Positions 1 to 5,043 of a DNA stretch of 5,135 bases are shown here, piece after piece. Each line of letters begins with the position of its first letter. Within the stretch, counting starts at the first letter, position 1. This DNA is from Geothrix sp. (GTDB taxonomy: Bacteria > Acidobacteriota > Holophagae > Holophagales > Holophagaceae): assembly GCA_023701165.1 (NCBI GenBank), contig JAMPXL010000120.1, positions 1-5,135 of the forward strand, given 5' to 3'. Below the pieces are notes generated by a model. It was not told the DNA's origin. It saw only the letters and a program-made list of their open reading frames with translations, and did no database searches. Made by a program: the position numbers and the translations under genes.

Positions 1-353
1 CAGCCCTTGAGGCCCAGGGGATCCTTCGCCATGGAGAAGACCGCCAGCCAGAGGGGGACCAGGGCCGCGAAGATGGCGGCGAACCCGGAGGAGACGTGCA
101 GCTCGGCCCAGGAGATCAGGGCGTTGGAACAGCCCAGCAGCAGGGCCCCCACGACCATCAGGTGGCCGGTCTCCTTCAGGGAGGGTCAGGCCTCCCGCCG
201 CAGCCGCCCCAGCCCCAGCGCCAGGATGGAAGCCACGGAGAACCGCGCCGCCACCATGCCGTAGGGCGTGAAGGACTCCAGGCCCAGGGCGATGGCGAAG
301 TAGGTGGAGCCCCAGACCACCGCCACCGTGAGGTAGGCCATCCACGCGAGCAT
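1..353 (-). pseudogene. EamA/DMT-family transporter, left-edge partial, interrupted by an in-frame TGA
   Basis: The gene starts with ATG at 353-351, preceded by a G-rich ribosome site (GGGGGGA) 4 bases upstream. Codons 1-55 encode two hydrophobic segments with an EamA-like N-terminus: VVWGSTYFAIALGLES, then MVAARFSVASILALGL. Frame then meets TGA at 186-188. The same frame continues for 61 codons to the window edge with the next two hydrophobic segments, including ALLLGCSNALISWAELHVSS and GFAAIFAALVPLWLAVF, the usual third and fourth segments of EamA proteins. Both halves therefore belong to one ancestral gene of inner-membrane metabolite/drug or amino-acid exporters, and the stop falls in the loop between segments 2 and 3. 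One base change from a sense codon (for example TGG) explains it, as would a sequencing error. An in-frame ATG at 158-156, 12 bases after AAGGAG, could restart translation. It lies 28 bases behind the Lrp-type regulator, so they are probably cotranscribed. TGA ends other genes here, so code reassignment is unlikely. The substrate is unknown. Confidence 0.8.
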
Positions 354-381
354 CAAATCCCCCCGCCGAGGGGCCGGGGCT

Positions 382-888
382 TCACTTCTTGGCCTTCTTC
401 CCCTGCGTCTCGGAAGAGGGGAAGGGGCTGGGCCCCGCCTTCTCCCAGTGGGTCTCCAGCACGATGGTGGTGCGGGTGGTGACCATGGGACCCAGGGCCC
501 GGATGCGGCGCAGGCGCTCGGCGATGCCCGCGGGGGTGTCGGCCACCACCTTCAGCATGAGGGCGTCCTCGCCCGCCACGGTGTGGGCCTCCAGGATGTC
601 GGGCTCGTCCTCCAGCGCCTTGATGAACCGCTGCTCGATGGCCTCGTTGTTGTCCTTGTAGCGCACCGCCACGAAGGCCACATTGGGCTTGTTCACGGCC
701 GCGGGCGCCACCCGGGCCGCGTAGCCCGCCAGGACGCCATCGGCCTCCAGGCGCTTCACGCGGTCGATGATGGTGGGGCGGCTCACGCCCAGCCGCTCGG
801 CCAGTTCCGCGTGGCTCATGCGCCCCTCCTGCTGGAGCAGGGCCACCAGACGCCGGTTCAGATCGTCTTCCATCAACGTCTTCGCCAT
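382..888 (-). CDS. Lrp/AsnC-family transcriptional regulator
   Basis: A 168-residue DNA-binding regulator. Residues about 8-58 form the winged helix-turn-helix typical of the family: DDLNRRLVALLQQEGRMSHA leads into the recognition segment AERLGVSRPTIIDRVKRLEA. Residues about 66-148 are the RAM (ligand-binding, oligomerising) domain, with AHTVAGEDALMLKVVA and TTRTTIVLETHW as its strand motifs. The last 20 residues are a Ser/Pro- and Lys-rich tail (ending GKKAKK) beyond the usual family end near residue 150. I chose the ATG at 888 because GGAG sits 6 bases upstream. An ATG at 936 would add 16 untypical residues and run through the promoter region; an ATG at 873 would remove five residues. Family members usually bind amino acids and often control their own gene and amino-acid transport. 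The co-oriented EamA gene 28 bases downstream is a likely target, and kdsA is divergent across a 99-base gap. The effector is not predictable. Confidence 0.93.
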   Translation of the reverse strand: MAKTLMEDDLNRRLVALLQQEGRMSHAELAERLGVSRPTIIDRVKRLEADGVLAGYAARVAPAAVNKPNVAFVAVRYKDNNEAIEQRFIKALEDEPDILEAHTVAGEDALMLKVVADTPAGIAERLRRIRALGPMVTTRTTIVLETHWEKAGPSPFPSSETQGKKAKK

Positions 889-987
889 GCGGGACTCCAA
901 AAAAGGGTATAGGTGAAACCATTGAACACTATGCAAGCCGCTTCATCAATACACATGACAACCCGTAAATGATCGATCGGAGGTAAA
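889..987. promoter_or_regulatory. Divergent promoter region between the Lrp-type regulator and kdsA
   Basis: This 99-base gap is markedly richer in A+T than the rest of the window. On the minus strand, TATACC (complement of 906-911) is a fair -10 box for the regulator, with TTGCAT about 19 bases upstream as a weak -35. On the plus strand, TTGAAC at 922-927 could be a -35 for kdsA, with ATCAAT at 945-950 as a poor -10 at 17-base spacing. The kdsA ribosome site GGAGG (979-983) is strong and lies 4 bases before the ATG. An 8-base palindrome GATCGATC (971-978) adjoins it. That promoters lie here is close to certain from gene layout; the exact boxes are low confidence. Confidence 0.55.
921..950. 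repeat. ATTGA-N20-TCAAT inverted repeat, candidate operator
   Basis: ATTGA (921-925) and TCAAT (946-950) are perfect inverted 5-base arms. The repeat centre also has a short dyad, GC at 933-934 and GC at 937-938. It sits in the middle of the divergent promoter region and overlaps the candidate kdsA promoter boxes. Lrp-type regulators bind imperfect A+T-rich palindromes and commonly regulate themselves, so this is a reasonable candidate site. The arms are short and chance occurrence in an A+T-rich gap is quite possible. Confidence 0.3.
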
Positions 988-1836
988 ATGCAGGCAGAGG
1001 TGCACATGGACTTCACCCGCCCCTTCACGGGCCAGAGCTTCTTCCTCATCGGGGGACCCTGCGTCATCGAAAGCCGGGAGCACGCCCACCTGATGGCGTC
1101 GAGTCTGCGGGACATCGCGGAGGCCCGCGGCATCCCCTTCATCTACAAATCCAGCTTCGACAAGGCCAACCGCACCAGCCGCGACAGCCACCGGGGGCCG
1201 GGCATGGAGGAGGGCCTCGACATCCTTGCGGAAGTCCGCAGCCGCTACGGCGTGCCGGTGCTGACCGATGTGCACGAGAGCGATCAGTGCGCCCCCGCGG
1301 CCCAGGCCGTGGACGTGCTCCAGATCCCCGCCTTCCTCTGCCGCCAGACGGACCTGCTCCTCGCCGCCGCCGCCACGGGCCGGACAGTGAACTTGAAGAA
1401 GGGCCAGTTCCTCGCGCCCTGGGACCTGAAGCATGGCGTGGACAAGCTGAAGTCGGTCCCCGGCCACGGCCCCGTGTGGGTCACGGAGCGGGGCTCCAGC
1501 TTCGGCTACGGCAACCTGGTGGTGGATTTCCAGAGCTTCCCCCACCTGCGCAAGACCGGCTGCCCCGTCATCTTCGACGCCACCCACAGCGTGCAGAAGC
1601 CCGGCGCCCTGGGGAACGCCACCGGCGGCGCCCGGGAGATGATCCCCACCCTGGCCCGGGCCGCGGCCACCGCCGTGGACGGCTTCTTCTTCGAGGTCCA
1701 CGAGTGCCCCGAGAAGGCCCACAGCGACGGTCCCAACGCCATGCGGCTGGAAGCGTTCGGCGCCCTGCTGGATGAACTGCTGGTGCTGTGGCGGGCCGGC
1801 CGGGCCGCGGCGCAGCTGGATCCCGCCGGCCAGTAG
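988..1836 (+). CDS. kdsA: 3-deoxy-D-manno-octulosonate 8-phosphate synthase (Kdo-8-P synthase), metal-dependent type
   Basis: KdsA condenses phosphoenolpyruvate with D-arabinose 5-phosphate to give Kdo 8-phosphate in the cytoplasm, the step committing carbon to the Kdo of lipopolysaccharide. The 282-residue length fits the family (E. coli 284). Visible motifs in order are GGPCVIES (22-29), [11 protein letters not shown] (54-64), LTDVHES (92-98), [11 protein letters not shown] (114-124), NLKKGQF (135-141), FDATHSVQ (196-203) and SDGPN (246-250). KANR distinguishes it from DAHP synthases, which have KPRTS there. Cys25, His200, Glu236 and Asp247 correspond to the metal ligands of the Aquifex enzyme, placing this in the metal-dependent class; E. 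coli-type enzymes have Asn instead of the Cys. The start at 988 is supported by GGAGG 4 bases upstream; an ATG at 1006 is an internal alternative. It is divergent from the Lrp-type gene and followed 11 bases later by the GNAT gene, a probable operon. No other Kdo or lipid A genes adjoin it. Confidence 0.97.
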   Translation: MQAEVHMDFTRPFTGQSFFLIGGPCVIESREHAHLMASSLRDIAEARGIPFIYKSSFDKANRTSRDSHRGPGMEEGLDILAEVRSRYGVPVLTDVHESDQCAPAAQAVDVLQIPAFLCRQTDLLLAAAATGRTVNLKKGQFLAPWDLKHGVDKLKSVPGHGPVWVTERGSSFGYGNLVVDFQSFPHLRKTGCPVIFDATHSVQKPGALGNATGGAREMIPTLARAAATAVDGFFFEVHECPEKAHSDGPNAMRLEAFGALLDELLVLWRAGRAAAQLDPAGQ

Positions 1837-1847
1837 AAGGGGAAGGC

Positions 1848-2396
1848 ATGGCCGAGGCCCTCAAAGCCGGGAGAGCCCTGGAACTGCGGCCCCTGCGCCT
1901 GCACGACGCCCGGGCCCTGTCCGTCCTCGTGGACGCGAACCGGGACCGCCTGCGCCGCTGGCTGCCCTGGCCCGACGCCAACCGCAGCGTGCGGGACTCC
2001 CGCGACTACATCCTGCGGATGCGCGCCCTGGCGAGGACCGGGCTGGGCCAGTCCTACGGCCTCTGGTGGAAGGACCGCCTGGTGGGGGTGGCGGGATTCA
2101 ACTGGATCGACCGGGCCAACCAGACCGCCGCCATCGGGTACTGGCTGGCGGAGGAAGCCGAGGGGCAGGGCCTGATGACCGCCGCCGTGGCCGCCCTGCT
2201 CCGCCACGGCTTCCGCACCCTCCAGCTCAACCGCATCGAGATCCGCGCCGGGGTCCGCAACCGCCGCAGCCGCGCCATCCCCGTGCGCCTGGGCTTCCGC
2301 CACGAGGGCACCCTGCGGCAGGCGGAGCGCCTGGCCGACCGCTGGGTGGATCACGCGGTGTACGGGCTGCTGGCGGCCGAGTGGGCCGGTCGCTAA
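1848..2396 (+). CDS. GNAT-family N-acetyltransferase, RimJ/RimL-like
   Basis: A 182-residue cytoplasmic acetyl-CoA-dependent acyltransferase. It opens with LELRPLRLHDARAL (11-24) and ANRDRLRRWLPWPDANRSV (30-48), the N-terminal signature of RimJ/RimL-type proteins, which acetylate the N-termini of ribosomal proteins such as L7/L12 and S5. The acetyl-CoA loop is EGQGLMTAAV (105-114), following AIGYWLAEEA. The distal family motif is IPVRLGFRHEGTLRQAE (144-160), then the usual VYGLLAAEW near the C-terminus. I chose the ATG at 1848 because LELRPL then begins at residue 11, as usual, with a purine-rich GGGGAAGG stretch just upstream. The ATG at 1788 would overlap the end of kdsA and add an untypical Gly/Arg-rich stretch. 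The 11-base gap implies cotranscription with kdsA, though no functional link to Kdo synthesis is evident. Many paralogues acetylate other substrates, including antibiotics, so the target is not assigned. Confidence 0.9.
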   Translation: MAEALKAGRALELRPLRLHDARALSVLVDANRDRLRRWLPWPDANRSVRDSRDYILRMRALARTGLGQSYGLWWKDRLVGVAGFNWIDRANQTAAIGYWLAEEAEGQGLMTAAVAALLRHGFRTLQLNRIEIRAGVRNRRSRAIPVRLGFRHEGTLRQAERLADRWVDHAVYGLLAAEWAGR

Positions 2397-2417
2397 ACCG
2401 TTCCGCGGGCCGTCGGG

Positions 2418-2423
2418 TAGCCT
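2418..2423 (+). promoter_or_regulatory. Candidate -10 box (TAGCCT) directly before the exported-protein gene
   Basis: TAGCCT fits the TANNNT -10 pattern and ends 4 bases before the ATG at 2428, where no Shine-Dalgarno sequence is visible. Transcription would begin at or beside the start codon, giving a leaderless mRNA. No good -35 was seen, and the box overlaps the 31-base gap behind the GNAT gene, so readthrough from kdsA is an alternative. Confidence 0.3.
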
Positions 2424-2427
2424 CCCC

Positions 2428-2877
2428 ATGCGCCGCCTTCTCCCCGCCCTCCTCCTGTCCGCCCTGCCTCTGCCGGCCCAATCCACGCTGGTGTCGGTGA
2501 TCCGCCAGCCCCGGGCCACGGCCGCCGAGTTCACCACGCCCGTCGCCGACTTCCAGGTGAAATCCCACGGCGATCCATCCCACATCCACCTCGGGATCGG
2601 CCTGGGTGTGCGCCACTGGGATGACGGCGACAACGCCATCCGGTTCGTGGTGGACGCCAACGTCCTGGCCCGCGAGGTCTTCGCGGGCTTCGGCGCCATC
2701 GTGGAAGTGCCCCCGGGCGAAGGCGGCTTCGTCGGCCCTCGGCTGCGCGTGGGCTGGGCCTTCCATCCGAACTGGGCCCTCAGCCTCGAGGCCGAGCACC
2801 TGGAGCGCCCCTTCACGGACGGCCTGGGCGTCCGCCGCCGCAGCAGCATCGGCCTGGTGCTCACCACCCGCTTCTGA
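2428..2877 (+). CDS. Small exported beta-rich protein, probable outer-membrane barrel
   Basis: I do not recognise this 149-residue protein as a named family. Residues 1-19 (MRRLLPALLLSALPLPAQS) are a clear Sec signal peptide: two Arg, a Leu/Ala core and a cleavage site around Pro-Ala-Gln. The mature part alternates polar and apolar residues in about six candidate strands, including HIHLGIGLGVRHW (52-64), AIRFVVDANVLA (70-81), VFAGFGAIVEV (84-94), RLRVGWAF (105-112), WALSLEAEHL (116-125) and SIGLVLTTRF (140-149). It ends in Phe, the usual C-terminal signal for outer-membrane insertion by the BAM complex. The layout resembles very small barrels of the OmpA/OmpW/lipid A deacylase kind, but no catalytic signature was found. 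The ATG at 2428 is the only start that keeps the signal peptide. It is 31 bases after the GNAT gene and converges with the TonB-domain gene. Function is unknown. Confidence 0.78.
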   Translation: MRRLLPALLLSALPLPAQSTLVSVIRQPRATAAEFTTPVADFQVKSHGDPSHIHLGIGLGVRHWDDGDNAIRFVVDANVLAREVFAGFGAIVEVPPGEGGFVGPRLRVGWAFHPNWALSLEAEHLERPFTDGLGVRRRSSIGLVLTTRF

Positions 2878-2884
2878 ACCCCAC

Positions 2885-2906
2885 TCCGGCCTTCAGCGGA
2901 GCCGGA
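2885..2906. terminator. Hairpin at the convergent gene junction, possible bidirectional terminator
   Basis: TCCGGC (2885-2890) and GCCGGA (2901-2906) form a perfect 6-bp stem with a 10-base loop, between the stop at 2875-2877 and the end of the TonB-domain gene, whose last codons it overlaps. There is no T-tract on either side, so this is not a classical intrinsic terminator. Its position between two converging operons is the main argument for it. Confidence 0.3.
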
Positions 2907-4065
2907 AGGGCATCGTCAGGCGGAACCGGGCAACCTGCGGCACCCCATTGAGTTTGGCCGGCTCGAACCGCCAGGCCAGCGCGTAGCTGATGGCGGTGAC
3001 CAGGAGGGGCACCGGCCCTTCCCGCGCCTCGGCCCGGATGGGCTCACCCTCCGGGTCGATGATCAGGTCCAGGACCACCGTGCCCTGCACTCGGGCCAAC
3101 CTGGCCGCGGTCGGGTACGGCGGCGCGGGCGGCTGACGCTTCACGCGGATCTGGCTGAAGTCGAAATCCACCACCCCCCCGGCCTTCTGGGCTGGCTCGG
3201 CGGCAGCGGAGCCAGGCGCCGGGGGTTTCGCGGCCGCTCTGACTTCCCGGGTCGGAGGCTGGGGCGCCAGCACCTCGTCGAGGCCCTGCCTGAGCACGCC
3301 GGCGGCCAGGTCCTGGAGACCGGCGTCGCCCTTCTGCCCGGCCACCCGGTTGAGGAAGGCGATGCGGGGCGGCGACCCGGGCACGTTCTCGGCCAGGTCC
3401 CGGTCCTCCCAGAGTGAGCAGCGCTCTCGGATCTGGCAGATGGCCACACCCTCCACTCTGACCACCTGGATCTGCAGCCCGAGGTGGAAGGTGTCCTGCG
3501 GTCCCGCTTCCAGGGGCGCCACCCGGGTCAGGCCACTCCGATCCAGGAAGCGCCCGAGTTCAGCCTCCAGGCGGTCTGCCCCGAGGACGGCCGGGCCGTC
3601 CGTCGGGTTCTGCGCGATCTCCACCACCACCTTGGAGGGCGGCGCCGAGGGATGGGATACGCCCGGCACCGCGTCGAGGCGGAAGGGCACCCGCAGGTCG
3701 CATTGCACCCGCACGGGTTTTCCGTCGACGAGGACCGGTTGGAAGGTCCAGGCCTGAAGGTAGGCCGCCGCCGCCTCGCGAAGCAACCTGGGGCCCTCCA
3801 GGGCCTCGGCCCGCTCCATCCAACCGGACGGCGAGATGGTCAGCCGCAGCAGGACCTCACCCTCCAGGTTCGCGAAGCGGGCCAGAAAAGGATAGGGTGG
3901 CGCATCGGCCCGCTTCCGGACGGCCAGGCGCTGGAAGTCGTAGGGCAGCGGATCCGAGGTTGCGGCAGGGGGTGCCGTCAGGGCGCCCGGGCCCGCCGGC
4001 GCGGGCTGCGCCAGGACCGGGAGGAAGGGGCTGAGACAGGCCAGGAGACCGGCGGCAGAGCGCAT
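2893..4065 (-). CDS. Exported protein with two TonB C-terminal-type domains flanking an unknown domain
   Basis: A 390-residue protein. Residues 1-20 (MRSAAGLLACLSPFLPVLAQ) form a signal peptide; the Cys at 10 follows too short a hydrophobic run for a lipobox. Domain A (about 42-131) and domain B (about 300-390) are diverged copies of the TonB C-terminal fold. Both have an F-x-x-(I/L)-x-V-(K/R)-(K/R) lead-in, PPYP (56-59 and 315-318), a glycine before a beta strand, EGP (90-92; 349-351), AW-x-F-x-P (105-110; 364-369) and a closing PFRL. A Pro/Ala-rich linker (267-295) precedes domain B. The central part (about 144-266), with VVVEI, DTFHLGLQIQVVRVEG, Cys210 and Cys216, is not recognised. Classical TonB has an uncleaved N-terminal anchor and works with ExbB/ExbD; neither is present, so energy transduction is doubtful and periplasmic binding or scaffolding is likelier. 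GAGG 5 bases before the ATG supports the start. It follows the FolD-like gene by 48 bases, probably in one operon. Confidence 0.85.
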   Translation of the reverse strand: MRSAAGLLACLSPFLPVLAQPAPAGPGALTAPPAATSDPLPYDFQRLAVRKRADAPPYPFLARFANLEGEVLLRLTISPSGWMERAEALEGPRLLREAAAAYLQAWTFQPVLVDGKPVRVQCDLRVPFRLDAVPGVSHPSAPPSKVVVEIAQNPTDGPAVLGADRLEAELGRFLDRSGLTRVAPLEAGPQDTFHLGLQIQVVRVEGVAICQIRERCSLWEDRDLAENVPGSPPRIAFLNRVAGQKGDAGLQDLAAGVLRQGLDEVLAPQPPTREVRAAAKPPAPGSAAAEPAQKAGGVVDFDFSQIRVKRQPPAPPYPTAARLARVQGTVVLDLIIDPEGEPIRAEAREGPVPLLVTAISYALAWRFEPAKLNGVPQVARFRLTMPFRLR

Positions 4066-4081
4066 GGGAACCTCGGGAAGG

Positions 4082-4106
4082 CCGGGCCGGTCTTGAGGAG
4101 GCCCGG
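4082..4106 (-). terminator. Intercistronic 7-bp G+C hairpin between the FolD-like and TonB-domain genes
   Basis: CCGGGCC (4082-4088) and GGCCCGG (4100-4106) pair perfectly around an 11-base loop. The hairpin starts 7 bases beyond the FolD-like stop codon and ends 16 bases before the downstream ATG. No U-run follows in the transcript, so full termination is unlikely. Partial attenuation or protection of the upstream mRNA 3' end would fit better. Chance is possible in such G+C-rich DNA. Confidence 0.35.
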
Positions 4107-4113
4107 TGGAGAC

Positions 4114-4974
4114 CTATTCCACGCCCGCCGCGTAGGTCAGGTTCAGCAGGGCCATGGCCCGGGTCCCCTTGCCCACGCTGTTCTTGGTGGTGTCGGTGTA
4201 GGGGATGCCCCGGCGCTCCAGAGCCTCGTAGTCGAAGTTGCCCTCGCCGCTGAGGTCGAAGCAGAGGGCGCCGTCCTTGATCCAGTCGGTGTGGATGCGG
4301 TAGTTGGGGGCGGGCACGGCGCTGACGATGACATCGGCCATGCGGATGAAGCCCTCCAGGTGCTCCTTGTTTGTGTTCGCGTGGCAGAGGATGGGCGTGG
4401 CTTTGAGGTTGGCCACCATGGCCGTGAGGGGCCGGCCGATGCGGAGGCTGTCGTTGATGACGAGCACGGTCTTGCCTGCCAGCCAGGCGTCGCCGAAGCC
4501 CCGCTTGAGGGTCTTCACGATGGCCCGCGCCGTGCACGGGGTCATGCAGCGGTGCTGGGTGCCGTCATCCATGCGCTTCCGGTACTTGTTCAGGAAACCG
4601 ATGTTGATGGCGTGCAGGCCCTCGATGTCCTTGCCCGGGTCCACCAGGTCCATCACCTCGTCGTCCTTGATCTCGGGATAGCGCAGGGGATAGAAGATGA
4701 ACACCCCCTGGGTCTTCTCGTCCTGGTTGAGGCGGGCGAGGAGCTTCACCAGCTGCATGCCGTTGCTGACGCGGAGATCGGCGGCGTTGATGCCCAGGTC
4801 CTCGCAGTCCTTCATGAGCCAGCGCTGGTAGGTGACGCTGCCCGGATCGTCGCTGCCCAGGATGACGCCCAGCCCCGGCGAGAAGCCCAGCTTCTTCACG
4901 TTCGAGCGCACCAGCTCCAGGTAGTGGCGGGCGGTTTCCTGGCAGTCCAGTCTTCCCGAGAGCGTGGCGGGCAT
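4114..4974 (-). CDS. folD: FolD-family methylenetetrahydrofolate dehydrogenase, Mtd1-like, probably lacking cyclohydrolase activity
   Basis: This 286-residue cytoplasmic protein belongs to the superfamily that oxidises 5,10-methylene-THF to 5,10-methenyl-THF; bifunctional FolD also hydrolyses that to 10-formyl-THF. The N-terminal catalytic domain has DPGSVTYQRWLMKDCEDLGI (43-62), FIFYPLR (92-98), KDIEGLHAINIG (115-126) and MTPCTARAIV (144-153). The Rossmann part has GKTVLVINDSLRIGRPL (167-183), ADVIVSAVPAPNY (213-225), DWIKDGALCFDL (230-241) and GKGTRAMALLN (268-278). Against E. coli FolD, Tyr50 is kept (Tyr49), but catalytic Lys54 is Leu53, Gln98 is Phe94 and Asp121 is Glu118; the C-terminal GGVGPMT motif is also changed. 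Yeast Mtd1, a monofunctional NAD-dependent dehydrogenase, shares Y-x-x-W-x-x-K, KD-V/I-EGL and VIN-x-S in my recollection of its sequence. I infer dehydrogenase without cyclohydrolase. The ATG at 4974 has GAGG 6 bases upstream; an in-frame ATG at 5127 would run across the divergent nth start. The TonB-domain gene follows 48 bases downstream. The symbol denotes the family only. Confidence 0.88.
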   Translation of the reverse strand: MPATLSGRLDCQETARHYLELVRSNVKKLGFSPGLGVILGSDDPGSVTYQRWLMKDCEDLGINAADLRVSNGMQLVKLLARLNQDEKTQGVFIFYPLRYPEIKDDEVMDLVDPGKDIEGLHAINIGFLNKYRKRMDDGTQHRCMTPCTARAIVKTLKRGFGDAWLAGKTVLVINDSLRIGRPLTAMVANLKATPILCHANTNKEHLEGFIRMADVIVSAVPAPNYRIHTDWIKDGALCFDLSGEGNFDYEALERRGIPYTDTTKNSVGKGTRAMALLNLTYAAGVE

Positions 4975-4991
4975 GGGGCACCTCGCCCTCC

Positions 4992-4997
4992 AGTCTA
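4992..4997 (-). promoter_or_regulatory. Candidate -10 box (TAGACT) for the FolD-like gene
   Basis: On the minus strand TAGACT lies 17 bases before the ATG at 4974. Transcription starting about 7 bases downstream would give a short leader that still includes the GAGG ribosome site at 4984-4981. No convincing -35 is visible in the G+C-rich sequence upstream. Confidence 0.3.
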
Positions 4998-5031
4998 TCG
5001 AATCCTCCGCGTTCACCGGCGCCCCGCCCCG

Positions 5032-5037
5032 TATCCT
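5032..5037 (+). promoter_or_regulatory. Candidate -10 box (TATCCT) for nth, implying a leaderless transcript
   Basis: TATCCT ends 6 bases before the nth ATG at 5044, the normal distance from a -10 box to the transcription start, so the mRNA would begin at the start codon itself. No Shine-Dalgarno sequence lies in the six intervening bases (GATTCC) or in the box. A clear -35 was not found. Confidence 0.4.
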
Positions 5038-5043
5038 GATTCC

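Noticed and set aside
186..188. TGA read as selenocysteine or as tryptophan through a changed code
   Set aside because: EamA proteins are not known selenoproteins, no stem-loop candidate was evident after the codon by eye, and TGA ends the Lrp-type, exported-protein and TonB-domain genes here.
946..1722. 258-codon open frame on the minus strand opposite kdsA
   Set aside because: Gly/Ala/Val/His-rich mirror of kdsA codons with no family motif; kdsA is unambiguous on the other strand.
1794..1831. GGCCGGC/GCCGGCC inverted repeat at the end of kdsA as a terminator
   Set aside because: The arms are 24 bases apart inside the coding region, no T-run follows, and the GNAT gene begins 11 bases after the stop. 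Best explained by GC-rich codons.
1506..2867. 453-codon open frame on the minus strand across kdsA, the GNAT gene and the exported-protein gene
   Set aside because: It is antisense to three well-supported genes, and its translation is low-complexity Arg/Pro/Ser/Gly-rich without a recognisable domain. Long antisense frames are expected at this GC content.
4036..4038. Cys10 of the TonB-domain protein as a lipoprotein acylation site
   Set aside because: Only about nine residues with a very short hydrophobic stretch precede it, whereas the segment through residue 20 makes a normal signal peptide ending in Ala-Gln.
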